Program-made: the position numbers and the translations under genes | Assembly: GCA_036023115.1 (NCBI GenBank) | Contig: JAYKKT010000061.1 | Coordinates: 11,777,501-11,841,500, forward strand | From: Brasenia schreberi | Taxonomy: Eukaryota > Streptophyta > Magnoliopsida > Nymphaeales > Cabombaceae | Direction of reading: 5' to 3' | Length of the DNA: 64,000 bases | Part shown: in pieces, positions 47,301 to 56,719 of the stretch | Position numbering within the stretch: position 1 is the stretch's first letter | Layout of the letters: each line of letters opens with the position of its first letter | The notes under the pieces: generated by a model | Database searches by the model: none | Told to the model about the DNA's origin: nothing | Seen by the model: only the letters and a program-made list of their open reading frames with translations

Positions 47301-50300
47301 ATGGCAAATTGTATCCTTGTTGGGCCATGGTCCCGTGGGCTTCTTGAATGAGCCTTCATTGTTCTTGGCATGTGGAGGCTTGTAAGTCTTCAAATTTGCT
47401 CCGGGTCTTGATGCAGTAAGTACGGCTTCTTTGGCCACAGGCATGTTTTTTAATCTTGTTTCCTCCATAAAAAGATCGACTAGAAAGGTATCCCCTCTAG
47501 GTCCAGGTTTCCTATGTATAAGGCTTGATCTAATGTTTTCAAATTCATCACTTAAACCACGCATAAACAAGAAAAAATATTGATTTTTCAAAAATTCTTA
47601 AAATTCGTCTAATTTGTGAAGTTTTCCAAATTTGTCAAAACTTCTTAATTGAGTCCATAGTTCCGAAAATTCATTGTTATAGTCCCTAGTGCTAAGATTC
47701 TCTTGTTTAAGCATAATCATTCTTTTCATGAGATCAATTTGAAAGACAAAATCATCTTGAGAATCTTTTCATGAGATCAATTTGAAAGACAAAATCATCT
47801 TGGGAATGAAGCTTTTTCAAATATTCTCAAGTTTCATACGCATTTTCAAAAGCATTAATCCGATTTTTAAGTTTTTCAATTGATGTGGGAGCCCTCTCTG
47901 TAATTGATATAACTACATTCGGGCGAAAATGTAGTGGCCCTTGCTTACTTATTACTGCATTCTAGCTCTACAACACGTCGTTAGGCGGGGACTCCCCAAA
48001 GCAATGCTCATAATTTTTGTAATCCATGTTATAAAATTCGGCGAAATTTTACACTAGCGGTCGGAAGCCTAACACAACCCTCCTCCTTTATCCTGGCTTG
48101 GGACCGACAATGCAAGGGTGATCCCTTACATGGGTGGAGTTTGGTGGAACACTTAAACAAGAATAAAATACCTATAGAAATGCGGGATATTTGTTTGATT
48201 GGGGCTCCTTTTATAACTTAAGGAGTGTATCACCTGATACAGACCGGTACAATGCTTCTTACAATACATGTTTGTATCGTATCGTGATTTCAAACGATAT
48301 GATGCACTTCGTGTCATACAATGCGGGACAATACAATTGCTCTTAGCCTCATTCTCCTGTAGAGAACCAGTAAATTTGGTTGACTTACTCATTGTCTTGA
48401 GAGTTAAGAAGGAACCTCAAAACTTGCAATTTAGTTGTATTATGGAAGTTTCAGGAAATGCCTCGTGCTTGATTTATATTTTTCCAAATGGATCATAACT
48501 AACATGACTCATCATTGATGAAATAAATAACAGCTCCAACTCTCCAAAAATAGCCTTCTCTCTTCATAGGCCATGTACATGGAGACATTCCCTTATCCTT
48601 CTTCTCCTGCTTTTCCTCTCTCCTCTCTGATCACATTTGTATAATTGACAATTGACATCGTACTAGAGCATTTTGAAGGACTTGCGGTGGCTTCACAGGA
48701 GAGGAAAAAGAAAGGAATCAAGAATTCATGTTTCTTCGGTGCTTCCTCCTTATTTTCAATTATCTTCTTCTTTCCCTCTTTTCACTCATCTCCAGCCGTT
48801 GCTTCTTTCTTGAAGAAATAAATTTTCAAAACGATCAATTTCTCTATTTTCTCAACTACATTTTGAATCTAATACAAAGGCTACTCTTCTTCCTTTTCCT
48901 TCCTTTCCTTTTCTTGTTTTCTCTTTTCACCTTTACCCCTTTCTTTGCTCCTTTTCCTTGTTTTTCTTCTTCATTTTGTTCTTGTGTCAAGTATGAGTTC
49001 TGACTGCAGATTGTTGATCTCTGTTCTTATTTTCAGCCAATATCCCATGGATAACTCAGCCCATTTCCTCTCTCAGTTACTCAAAGTTGACTTACAGTTT
49101 GAATTATATGGATCATCTAGTTGCTTACAATTTGGATCTGTCAGATGAAATATTTGAAATACTGCAGATATGGACATTTGGCTATTGGACTTGATCATGA
49201 CTACTTGGCTCTTGGGTTAGATTAGATGTTGACTTACTCTAGAGTACAGATTGTTGGATGTTGAGCTGGCTTCAATCTGATCTGAACCATGACATTTTGT
49301 GCTTCATCTTCCATCTTTTCCACAATGATCATCATCATGCTGCTCTTCAGGGATCATTTCTTGCACTTGTATGGTTAGCTATCTATGATGTATCACGTAG
49401 ATAAAGTTTATCATGAACTATTCTAGTCTTAGATGTTTCTTTTCCTTCTGTATTCAGGTGATAAATGCTTCAGATGAGAAGTCCCTCTCAGCACGTCTTG
49501 TTATTGACGCAATGGGAAATTTTTCCCCAATAGTGAAGCAGGTTCAGTGACTACTAGTTCATTTCCATAACTCTGCAAATCTTCCCAGGAAGAACTTTTT
49601 GTTGCTATTGATGATTTTACGATAGATCCTATATGTATATACATATGTCTGCCTTTCTATCTATCTATCTATATATGTGTGTGTCTATATATATATTGTC
49701 TTCTCTCCCTCTGCACATTCTGGCATGTCTGAATCATTTCTGTGTTCTGGGCATGGAAATATTATCTTTTCATTACTTTTTTCTAATTATGTCACTTATT
49801 GTGCAGGTACGGTCCGGGAAGGAACCGGACGGTGTTTGTCTTGTAGTTGGCTCTTGTTCTCGTGGCTTCAAGAATAACACAACAAGTGACATCATTTTCT
49901 GCAACTCTTCTCTGAAAAGGATTGGTGCTTCGAATTTGCAATTGTTTTGGGAGGTTTGTGGCATACAAGTTGCTTGCAATTCAACTTTCATTAGATGGAT
50001 ATGTTGAGAGGAATGCAAGACTCATAACTCATTAGTGGATCATTTTGTAACTTTTCCTATGCATTGTACATGGTTTTCTCAAACTTGATAATGTTTCTCA
50101 CAAGAATGGACTTGTCTATATGCTATTCCTAAGAGCCAGTTGAGGTTGGGATAAATTGTAAATTGGAGTTAACCATGTCATTGACGTTCCTTCTAAGATA
50201 AAGGAGATGAGATAAGTACAATTTGTGCTGTTCACTAAGAAAATGACATACAAAACAAAGACTAAGAACGTATTATGACCTATATGGAAATACAAACGTT

Positions 50301-53140
50301 GATGATGATACTAATAGAAGTTACAAATATGCCTTGTTAAAGCTTCCTCCTAAGTTGTACTCCATGACCTTAAATGAAGACTAAAACGTATTATGACCTA
50401 TGTGGAAACACAAGTACTCTGATGATGATACTAATAGAAGTTATAAGTATGCCTTGTTAAAGCTCCCTCTCAAATTGTACTCTTTTGACCTTAAATCTTT
50501 CCATGTCACTATCTTTTATAATCAAACCCATAAACTAATTTTCCTCCAAGGACACTACCTTTTAGGTTTTTGAACAATGTCCACCTATTACTGTAGTAAT
50601 ATATCTTTTATTTCATCAACAATCTTGTTTACTCGTGTTTGGCCTCTTTGATTTTGTTGTGGTTTTTGGGTTGCTAGATATTTAATTAAAACAATAACAA
50701 CAACAACAACAATAAGCAAGCATTTTCTTATACTAGGTAGGGTTGGCTACATGGATGCTTTGATGCCATACCAGGTGATCTTGTGCCATATGAGTAATTG
50801 TCTCCAAAAAATCAATATAATGTTTAATGGATTCTGCCCAATTCTTCAGAGGTCTTCCTCTCCCTCTTTTAAAATGCTGATTGTCTAGTTTCTTACAACT
50901 GCTTACGAAAGCTTCCTTTGGTTGTGTTGCCCTAAACCATATTAAAATTTTCTCTCATTTTACTGTTTATCAACGTTACCCCAATGTTTTCTCCAATAAC
51001 CTCATTACAAGTACGTTCTTTCCTTGTATACCACAATATTTTCATTTCTGCTACAAACAACTTTTGCATAGTTTGATGACAAATTGACTGCACAACACTT
51101 GGCACAATATAATATTATTGGTCTAACTGCTACTTTATAATATTCTTTTTAACTTTAGTGGTATCTTCTTATCACATAAGACACCTAAGGCATCTCTCCT
51201 TTTATGCCAACTTGTGTTGAGTATAACATGTCCATTCATTTTCCCCATCACTTTAAAATATTGAGCCTAAGTATTTGAAATTTTCCTTCTCAGTAATTAC
51301 CTTTGTATCATATGTTGCAAAATTACTAGACTTATACTCCATATGTTTTGTCTTCATTCTACTAATTTTAAACCCCTTTGTTTCAAATGTCTCTCCACAA
51401 CTCATGTTTCTTGTTGACTCCTTTCTTTGACTTATCCACTAATATAATATTATCTGCAAATAAAATATATCAAGGTACTTCATCTTGAATATGCTTCATT
51501 GCCTCATCTGTAACCAAAGTAAATAGGTACTAATTTAGTACTGACCCTTGATATAATCCAATATTTGGATCAAAGAGATCAATAAGTTTGACGTATAACA
51601 AGATGATCATTTCTTCTATAAAACTCTCCAATCAATATCCCTTAGTACTTTATTATAGGCCTTTTCTAAATCAATGAATATCATGTATAAGTTTTTCTTC
51701 TTGGCTCTAAAGCTCTCCATTAAATGTCTCAACAAGTAGCCTTAGTAGTAGATCTCCCTTGCATGATAAGTAATAACTATAGGCGTTTGACTCAGTATGA
51801 TATGTACTCTTCTTTGCTTCAGCTCTCTATAATATTGAAATTGATAGAACTGAGGCCTTTGGACTACTCGTCGAACATGTCAATCACACTGCAGTTGGTA
51901 AAAATAGTGGCTTGCTAGTGTGTGTCTTGCACATGTTCGTTACCTAAGTGATGCTTTCCTAACCATAGATCTGAATAAGTTCCATTTCCTAGTTTATATC
52001 GCTGAATATCATCATGTTGCTGCTATCTTGGAGATCTATGTTCTTCCTTTTTCTATCAACCTATGTTGCATGAATACATAAACAGAAGCAGGACACGGGA
52101 AATCTCTAGAAATTTGGAAATGGGAAAATGATTATATATATACACATACAGATGGAAAAAATGGAAAACAAATGGTAAAAGGAAAACATGAGACGCTGTC
52201 ATTGAGATTTGGACTGCAGACCTCACGCTTACTAAGTGGGCACTCTAATATTGGAGCTAGGAGAGTTCTAATACATGTTATTTAAAAAAAATGTTGAGCC
52301 AACTGATATGTAGATGAAACTTTTTATACATGCTTTTTTCATGTTTCATGTTTCTGTTTTGTTCCAAAACGGAAATTGGTTGTGCCCACCCATTTCTCTG
52401 CATCATAGCTACGAACTATATTTGCACATGTTCAAAGTTTTGCCTGTTTTAGACACAAAACTAATTCCACTGTTTCAAGTGTCCCTAAGCATCAAACAAG
52501 GTATTTTCAATGATCTAGTTGAAGATTGATTGTTAAATGCCTCTGAGAGTTTTTAAGTGCTGAAAGCTTGACCGTCACTGTTCATGTTGGTTCATGACTT
52601 AGACAAATCAACTTAGTCAAAGATAAAATCGTGCACATTTTTTGGAAAATTTAGCTCATTCATTTTTTTTTGCTCGTAAGGGATCACCCTTGCATGGCCA
52701 GCCCCAAACCTGAATAAAGGAGGGTTGCGTTACACTTCTGACAGCCAGTATAAAACTTTGTCGGACTTATTTATCATGGATTTTACAAATTATGATAGGG
52801 CTTTGTGGAAACAAAGAATCCATGTAGCCGACCCCATCTAGTATGGGAAAAGGCTTAGTTGTTGTTGTATTTTTCCCTGCTTGTGATGTACTTATCTGGG
52901 TTCCAAGAGTTGTCTGCCTAATTTTCTCACACATGATTGCAATTTTTTAATGTACTAACTAATATTCTTTCCATTCTATGCATTTTCATAATCAGTCATC
53001 ATATGTTGCAGGCATTTCCAGCTGGTTCTGGTCCCACAGATCGAACAACTTACATGTTTACGTATGTTCAACCCAGTCCAGGTTGCCCAACTCTGGAGCA
53101 GTTGCTTGAAGCTTACTGGGAGTTGATGCCAGAGTATCAA
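35001..53140 (+). CDS. lycopene beta/epsilon cyclase-like FAD oxidoreductase, plastid-targeted; 3' part not in window
   Basis: Nine exons join in frame: 35001-35153, 35981-36104, 36619-36806, 36888-36995, 37116-37180, 38752-38857, 49458-49541, 49807-49953 and 53012-53140. All have GT-AG introns, and together they give 368 codons. Exon 1 (51 codons, rich in Ser, Ala, Arg) looks like a chloroplast transit peptide. Exon 3 has the dinucleotide-binding fold [18 protein letters not shown] ending IIERN (about residues 121-150). Later blocks are [66 protein letters not shown] and LMPEYQ. They match the plant At2g32640-like family (about 585 aa), which is related to lycopene cyclases; the substrate is not established. 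The next expected exon was not found up to base 64000. Confidence 0.92.
35235..35306. repeat. (GA)36 microsatellite
   Basis: A 72-bp uninterrupted GA run starts 81 bp after the exon 1 donor. It is likely to be length-polymorphic. Its complement creates a meaningless Ser-Leu repeat frame on the minus strand. Confidence 0.98.
35745..35915. repeat. tandem duplication, 86-bp period, with internal inverted arms
   Basis: TATAGATACAAGATCACGAAG at 35745 recurs as TATAGATGCATGATCATGAG at 35831, and the units stay similar throughout. In unit 2, CATTTTGTG and CACAAAATG form an inverted pair, so each unit could fold. Confidence 0.75.
36317..36345. repeat. (AAG)n microsatellite
   Basis: A trinucleotide run of about nine units lies in intron 2 of the lycopene cyclase-like gene. 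Confidence 0.9.
37181..38751 (+). other. intron 5 of the lycopene cyclase-like gene (1.57 kb)
   Basis: The donor is GTTTC|GTGAGT and the acceptor is CATGCAG|ACCGG. The spliced codon TC+A gives Ser before [13 protein letters not shown] see no transposon and no gene inside; there is a GGA/GAA-rich patch around 37690-37740. Confidence 0.85.
39400..39737 (-). mobile_element. copia-type LTR remnant
   Basis: On the minus strand the LTR begins TGCTAAAAATGTAC at 39737, directly after a GAGGAAGGG polypurine tract. It contains a TATA-like CTATATAATATT near 39540. Preceding it (39880-39738) is the C-terminal tail of copia RNase H ([11 protein letters not shown]). The far edge of the LTR near 39400 is uncertain. 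No partner LTR was seen. Confidence 0.6.
39738..39880 (-). pseudogene. copia RNase H C-terminal tail
   Basis: The minus-strand frame [19 protein letters not shown] followed by a stop matches the end of plant copia polyproteins (compare [17 protein letters not shown] in the element at 43.3 kb). It sits immediately before the polypurine tract and LTR. Confidence 0.55.
40240..40445. repeat. AAGCTTTAAGGCTAAA minisatellite
   Basis: The core AAGCTTTAAGGCTAAAC recurs about seven times with alternating tails (TCAAACTC or TTGAACC plus TTCCATAAAC). Pairs of cores form a higher-order unit of about 60 bp, e.g. from about 40332 and 40392. HindIII sites (AAGCTT) recur in the units. Confidence 0.85.
41090..41440 (-). 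other. unidentified minus-strand open block fused to LINE remnant
   Basis: One frame (41529-41128) runs from LINE RT residues ([20 protein letters not shown]) directly into about 100 codons of unrelated, non-repetitive sequence rich in His, Met, Leu and Glu. Another frame (41329-41102) is also open. Codon content looks more gene-like than the neighbouring AT-rich DNA. I do not recognise it; a captured gene fragment is possible. Confidence 0.35.
41446..42957 (-). mobile_element. RTE-clade LINE fragment (RT N-terminus to endonuclease)
   Basis: Similarity to the full-length copies starts at CTCGATAATTCACACAATT (inside RT) and ends at TTTTCTCCAACC (inside the endonuclease N-terminus). The endonuclease piece 42799-42320 is a clean 159-codon frame with [32 protein letters not shown] and [11 protein letters not shown]. 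Both ends are missing. The GRDLN and KEELGY variants are shared with the copy at 29.5-32.8 kb. Confidence 0.88.
42967..43291 (-). mobile_element. copia 3' LTR (about 325 bp)
   Basis: On the minus strand a GAGGGGGGG polypurine tract is followed by TGTTAATGTAATAGG (start at 43291). A TATA box CTATATATA lies near 43140, then an AATAAA-type signal (GAATGAATAAATC), and the end ATCGACA is near 42967. This is the U3-R-U5 order of a plant copia LTR. No 5' LTR is found at the other end of the element. Confidence 0.75.
43305..43623 (-). pseudogene. copia RNase H, C-terminal part
   Basis: The frame reads [45 protein letters not shown] and [10 protein letters not shown], the last third of copia RNase H. 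It is separated from its N-terminal part (ending [11 protein letters not shown]) by the 735-bp insertion at 43624-44358. Removing the insertion and one target copy restores the frame across that junction. Confidence 0.88.
43624..44358. mobile_element. 735-bp hAT-like non-autonomous DNA transposon
   Basis: The 8-bp duplication TGGCTCGA is exact at 43616-43623 and 44359-44366. Terminal inverted repeats are short and imperfect: CTAAGTCACACAGAC at the left end and CTATGTCACACGGGTGC (reverse complement) at the right. Subterminal zones are rich in GTGCGG/GACACC words. There is no transposase frame. An 8-bp duplication and such ends fit the hAT superfamily. Confidence 0.85.
44359..45240 (-). pseudogene. 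copia reverse transcriptase and RNase H N-terminus
   Basis: The open frame carries [28 protein letters not shown], the catalytic [35 protein letters not shown] and the start of RNase H ([21 protein letters not shown]). The YVDD box is intact. A frame break near 45240, just before LNGYL, separates it from the RT N-terminus. Confidence 0.9.
45220..45687 (-). pseudogene. copia RT N-terminus and linker
   Basis: This 155-codon piece includes [65 protein letters not shown] and a shifted end at the expected QLDVKNAF. A one-base loss in an ATATAT run near 45250 explains the shift. Confidence 0.88.
46114..46560 (-). pseudogene. copia integrase core
   Basis: The open part (46428-46114) reads [17 protein letters not shown] (third catalytic residue, Glu), [13 protein letters not shown] (normal GVAERKNRH) and [19 protein letters not shown]. 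Upstream residues [18 protein letters not shown] are seen across stops near 46440-46540. Confidence 0.82.
46554..47125 (-). pseudogene. copia protease and GAG-pre-integrase
   Basis: The frame includes [41 protein letters not shown] and [14 protein letters not shown] (the HHCC zinc site). The protease active site reads DSDAS instead of DSGAT, and an in-frame stop lies two codons before it. Confidence 0.85.
47115..47880 (-). pseudogene. copia gag, C-terminal two thirds, with internal 43-bp duplication
   Basis: It contains the knuckle [14 protein letters not shown] (C-x2-C-x4-H-x4-C intact) and [18 protein letters not shown] 43-bp tandem duplication (47721-47763 and 47764-47806) lies in the helical region and shifts the frame. 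It is truncated at 47880, where LINE sequence begins. Confidence 0.82.
47881..48140 (-). mobile_element. RTE-clade LINE 5'-end fragment
   Basis: On the minus strand the sequence from ACTCCACCCATGTAAGGG (48140) down to TCCCACATCA (47881) matches the 5' end of the full-length copies at 29.5 and 59.4 kb. The rest of the LINE is missing here. It could be the displaced 5' end of the fragment at 41446-42957, with about 250 bp lost in between. Confidence 0.88.
48225..48345. repeat. GTATC/GATAC-rich patch
   Basis: Words such as GTGTATCACCTGATAC, TTGTATCGTATCGTG and ACGATATGATGC crowd this 120-bp stretch of intron 6. Similar patches are at 6770-6870, 29120-29255, 33195-33280 and 57325-57365. Confidence 0.5.
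50690..51765 (-). mobile_element. divergent RTE-clade LINE, 5'-truncated
   Basis: The (CAA)n tail at about 50692-50713 is followed by AAGCATTTTCTTATACTAGG and GGCTACATGGATGC. The C-terminal domain, RT palm (with the ADDI-like region near 51440) and RT N-terminal blocks follow to about 51765. It is recognisably the same clade but differs at many positions from the young copies, so it is an older subfamily. Confidence 0.78.
52677..52868 (+). mobile_element. miniature RTE: 5' end joined to 3' end
   Basis: The first about 120 bp (GTAAGGGATCACCCTTGCAT ... ATTTTACAAATTATGA) match the 5' terminus of full-length copies. The last about 75 bp (TAGGGCTTTGTGGAAACAAAG ... TTAGTTGTTGTTG) match the 3' terminus. 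About 3 kb between is absent, with a GA microhomology at the join near 52795. The (TTG)n tail is retained. Flanks TTTTTGCTCG and TTTCCCTGCTTG are only approximately alike. Confidence 0.85.
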
Positions 53141-54549
53141 GTAAACTTGTTTGTCCCACCAAACAACTCAGATACTTTGTTTTATATATTTGTCCAAAAC
53201 TATGAGGCCATTTTATTACGTGATTGGTTGGTTGTCATACTGATCAGTGACATTGCCTTTGAGCAGTGATAATTCCATGTTAAAGTCAGATTTGAGGGTC
53301 TAAGATGGTGACTTAACCTTTGATTCTGCTAATAGTTTCCAAACCTGATTGGTCTTTTTAATCTGAAATTTTTGGAGTATACATTAGTATTTTTGTTAAT
53401 GTGGAAAAAGAATAGGCTATGGAGTATCTTATGATGATATCTTGGTATGTGGGAATCCTTCCTTTTAGTTTTCCTTCATTTTGTGATGTCACCTGTGGAG
53501 GTATCTCCATCTGTGTACATGTTGGACATTCTATGTAACTATGTAAATATCCTCATGTGGATTTACTGCCTAAGAGCAAGGCGATGCTGTCCTCAATTGT
53601 TAAAGGATAGTGGGATCCAAGAGAGACATAAACTGGCTTCTTGGACATATTTTTTCTTCTATATTTATAATATACCTTGACTTATGTGTGTGCTTCCTAA
53701 ATACTAGACAAATGATCACTAAATGGCTAAACCAATACCTCTATGAAAGAATAATGTATTTAAGGTGTAAATATTCGCTACTGCATATGGGGATTCTTCT
53801 TCCTTTTTCCCCATTGCATGGATTTTGTTGTTGTAAGTAATTGAGCCTTTTCATTGTGGAGAATAATTATACATAGAACATATACCCTAACAGTGAAAAA
53901 TGATGGAAACATGAGGCCGTCCATTATTTCAATTCCTTCTATGTCTCTTCCCTTCTACCTTCTGTCTTCCTTATTCTCTCCCTTTTCACCTGTTCGCATT
54001 TCATTTTCGCAATCAAGAGCATTCTGTTGTTATATGGTTATGGAATCAGGGAATATACAGGGATTGGTGGTGCAATCCCAGTGTTAAGCCGTTCACAAGG
54101 TGACATCTCCGTTGAAGAACCAATTAAAATCAAGCTGTAAATGTATTTGGTATTTCCTGGTTGTTGGAAGCAAATTTAAATGTTGAGGCATCAATTTGTC
54201 TGAGATCTTTCAGTCATATTTTCTATCATTGTCACATTAGGGAATCTTTCACTAAAAGTTGGAATGTCTAAAATTGGCTATATCAGTTTGATGGGTTTTA
54301 ATATATTAGGGTATCATAGATTCTTAAGCATTCAGGTGGCCTAAAGCCCTGGGATGGAAATTCGTGTTTTTTATTGTGTTGCTTCTCTTTCATGTGCAGT
54401 GGCAACCTTGCTTATCATTATCTCTGTCCCCAAAGTTAAATGATAATGAAAATCCAGTCTTTAGGTTTTTAAGTTTAAAATTTTCAAGTTATAAGAAAGT
54501 TTTAAAATTTTCAAAAATAGAAAGTGCCTTTCTCTTTGAGATACTTGAA
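53141..54549 (+). other. intron 9 or 3' flank of the lycopene cyclase-like gene, start
   Basis: It follows donor CAA|GTAAAC. I searched for the expected next exon (a GIFPTYRDS-like motif) and did not see it. The sequence is T-rich and intron-like, with no transposon until 54.55 kb. Confidence 0.6.
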
Positions 54550-54614
54550 AGTTTAATATTGGGTTATATCAATGATCAACTTTAAGTCCATACTTATTTA
54601 TAATGGTGATTGAT

Positions 54615-55850
54615 ACAACAACAACAACAACAACTAAGCCTTTTCCCATACTAGACGGGGTCGGCTACATGGATTCTTTGTTTCCACAGATCTCTATCGT
54701 GTGCCATGTTAGCAGTTAACTCACAATAAGCTAGATCATTCTTTATTGTTTCTTTCCAGCACTTTTGTGGTCGTCCTCTACCTCTTTTAATACTTTCCAA
54801 ATTTAGTTTTTCTAACCTTCTTATAGGTTCTTCTTTTGATCTTCTTTCTATATGTCCAAACCATCTTAAACGATGTTCTCTCATTTTATCCTCTATTGGT
54901 GCCACTCCTAATTTGTTTCTAATAACCTCATTATGTATACGGTCTTTTCTTGTATGACCACTCATCCATCTCAACATCTTCATTTCTGTCACTGACATCT
55001 TTTGTACATGTTGTTGATTAACTGCCCAACACTCAGAACCATAAAACATGGCAGGCCTAACTGCTGCTCTATAATATTTACCTTTTAATTTTAATGGTAT
55101 CTTCTTATCACAAAGAATACCTGATGCTCCTCTCCATTTTAACCAACCAGCATTAATTCTATGTGTAACATCTCCATCAATTCTTCCATCACTCTAAAAA
55201 ATTGACCCTAGGTATTTAAAAGTTTCCTTTTGGGGAATGCAATGTGTGCCAATTTTAATTTCTCTGTCCTCTGAAGTAGCCAAATGATCAAACTTACATT
55301 CCATATATTCTGTCTTTGTTCTACTAAGTTGGAGGCCTTTGTTTTCTAATGTTTCTCTCCATAGTTCCAATTTTCTATTAACTTTTTCCTTAGACTCCTC
55401 CACTAATACAATGTCATCTGCAAATAACATACACCAAGGTACTTCATCTTGAATATGTTTTGTTAACTCATCCATCACCGTTATAAATAAGTATGGACTT
55501 AAAGTTGATCCTTGATGTAACCCAATATTAACTTCAAAGAAGTCTGTTGTTCCTTCATGAGTCCTCACACATGTTTTTGCACCATCATACATGTCTCTTA
55601 TAAGGTTAATATATGTCAATGGGATACCTCTTTTTTCTAAAGTTCTCCAAAGAACCTCCCTCGGTACCCTATCATAAGCTTTTTCTAGATCAATAAATAT
55701 CATGTGAAGGTCTTTCTTTTTTGCTCTAAAATATTCCATAAGACGTCTCAAAAGGTGAATTGCTTCAATAGTAGATCTACCTGGCATAAATCCAAATTGG
55801 TTCTCTGTTGTACTTGATACTTGTCTTAACCTACGTTCGACCATTCTCTC
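54615..55850 (-). mobile_element. RTE-clade LINE nested in another RTE LINE, 9-bp target duplication
   Basis: GTGATTGAT is exact at 54606-54614 and 55851-55859. The minus-strand copy has a (TTG)n tail at 54615 and is truncated in RT just past [12 protein letters not shown]. It keeps two long open pieces: 55844-55194 (RT, 216 codons, with [24 protein letters not shown] and [10 protein letters not shown] intact) and 55049-54651 (C-terminal domain). It is among the least decayed copies. Confidence 0.95.
55194..55844 (-). pseudogene. RTE LINE reverse transcriptase, well preserved
   Basis: 216 codons span RT blocks 1-7: [32 protein letters not shown] (first Asp), [35 protein letters not shown] (catalytic FADD) and [16 protein letters not shown]. 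All three catalytic Asp are present. A stop downstream separates it from the C-terminal domain, and the endonuclease part is absent. Confidence 0.9.
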
Positions 55851-56719
55851 GTGATTGATGAGTTAACAAAACATATTCAAGATGAAGTGCCTTTGTGTAT
55901 GTTATTTGCATATGACATTGTGTTAGTGGAAGAGTCTAAGGAAAAAGTTAGTAGAAAATTGAAACTATGGAGAGAAGCATTAGAAAGCAAAGGCCTCTGA
56001 CTTAGTAGAACAAAGACATAATATATGAAATGTAAGTTTGATCATTTGGTTACTGCAGAGGACATAAAAATTAAAATTGGCACACATTGCATCCCCCAAA
56101 AGGAAAGTTTTAAATACCTAGGATCAATTTTTGAGAGTGATGGAAGAATTGATGGAGATGTTACGCATAGAATTAATGTTGCGTGGTTAAAATAGAGACG
56201 ACCATCAGATATTCTTTGTGACAAGAAGATACCATTAAAGTTAAAAGGTAAATATTATAGAGCAACAATTAGACCTACCATGTTTTATGGTTCTGAGTGT
56301 TGGGCAGTTAACCATCAAGATGTACAAAAGATGTCTATGACAGAAATGAAGATGTTGAGATGGATGAGTGGTTATACAAGAAAAGGTCGTATAAATAATG
56401 AGGTTATTAGAAACAAATTAGGAGTGATAGCAATAGAGGATAAAATGAGAGAACATCGTTTAAGATGGTTTGGACATATAGAAAGAAGATCAGAAGAACT
56501 TGTAAGAAGTACGAAAAACTAAATTTGGAAAGTATTAAAAGAGGTAGAGGACGACTACAAAAGTGTTGGAAAGAAACAATAAAGAATGATCTAGCTTATT
56601 ATGAGTTAACTGCTAACATGGCACATGATAGAGCTCTATAGAAACAAAGAATCCATGTAGCCGACCCCGTCTAGTATGGGAAAAGGCTTAGTTGTTGTTT
56701 GTTGTATTCATGTTCGTTG

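Larger units (their letters stand above)
43292..47880 (-). mobile_element. Ty1/copia element body, 5'-truncated and interrupted by a hAT-like insertion
   Basis: Minus-strand order is gag (47880-47115), protease/pre-integrase (47125-46554), integrase (46560-46114), linker, RT (45687-44600) and RNase H (split into 44600-44359 and 43623-43305). It ends in the 3' LTR. The 5' LTR, leader and gag N-terminus are gone; gag is joined at 47881 to an RTE fragment. The 735-bp element 43624-44358 sits in RNase H. Frameshifts and stops are present. Confidence 0.92.
38858..49457 (+). other. intron 6 of the lycopene cyclase-like gene (10.6 kb, nested transposons)
   Basis: The donor is GCTGTG|GTAAGAG and the acceptor is GTATTCAG|GTGATAAATG. 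Inside are a copia LTR remnant (39400-39880), a minisatellite (40240-40445), an unidentified open block (41090-41440), an RTE fragment (41446-42957), a copia element with a hAT-like insertion (42967-47880), an RTE 5' fragment (47881-48140) and a GATAC patch (48225-48345). 38900-39380 and 48350-49450 show nothing further beyond a pyrimidine tract at about 48720-48980. Confidence 0.9.
49954..53011 (+). other. intron 8 of the lycopene cyclase-like gene (3.06 kb)
   Basis: The donor is GGGAG|GTTTGTG and the acceptor is TGTTGCAG|GCATTTC. It contains a divergent RTE LINE (50690-51765) and a miniature RTE (52677-52868). An approximate internal repeat lies at about 50265-50480 (two blocks sharing CGTATTATGACCTATRTGGAAA and GATGATGATACTAATAGAAG). 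Confidence 0.88.
54550..56705 (+). mobile_element. RTE-clade LINE, 5'-truncated, interrupted by another RTE copy
   Basis: The first part, 54550-54614, holds the RT block TTAATATTGGGTTATATC through TTATTTATAATG. The second part, 55851-56705, continues with GATGAGTTAACAAAACATATTC, then RT, thumb, C-terminal domain and (TTG)n tail. The C-terminal piece 56280-56522 is open ([33 protein letters not shown]). It is split by the minus-strand copy 54615-55850. Confidence 0.9.

Noticed and set aside
41446..48140. Clean split of one RTE copy by the copia element
   Set aside because: About 250 bp of the RTE is missing between the two pieces and no 5-bp target duplication is visible, so a simple insertion does not explain it; a deletion must be added.
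48728..49148. Two plus ORFs rich in Phe, Leu and Ser in intron 6
   Set aside because: Pyrimidine-tract translation with no homology signal; they lie within a spliced intron.
53141..54549. Search for exon 10 of the lycopene cyclase-like gene
   Set aside because: No frame in this stretch shows the expected conserved block; 53447-54087 ORFs lack homology and splice context.
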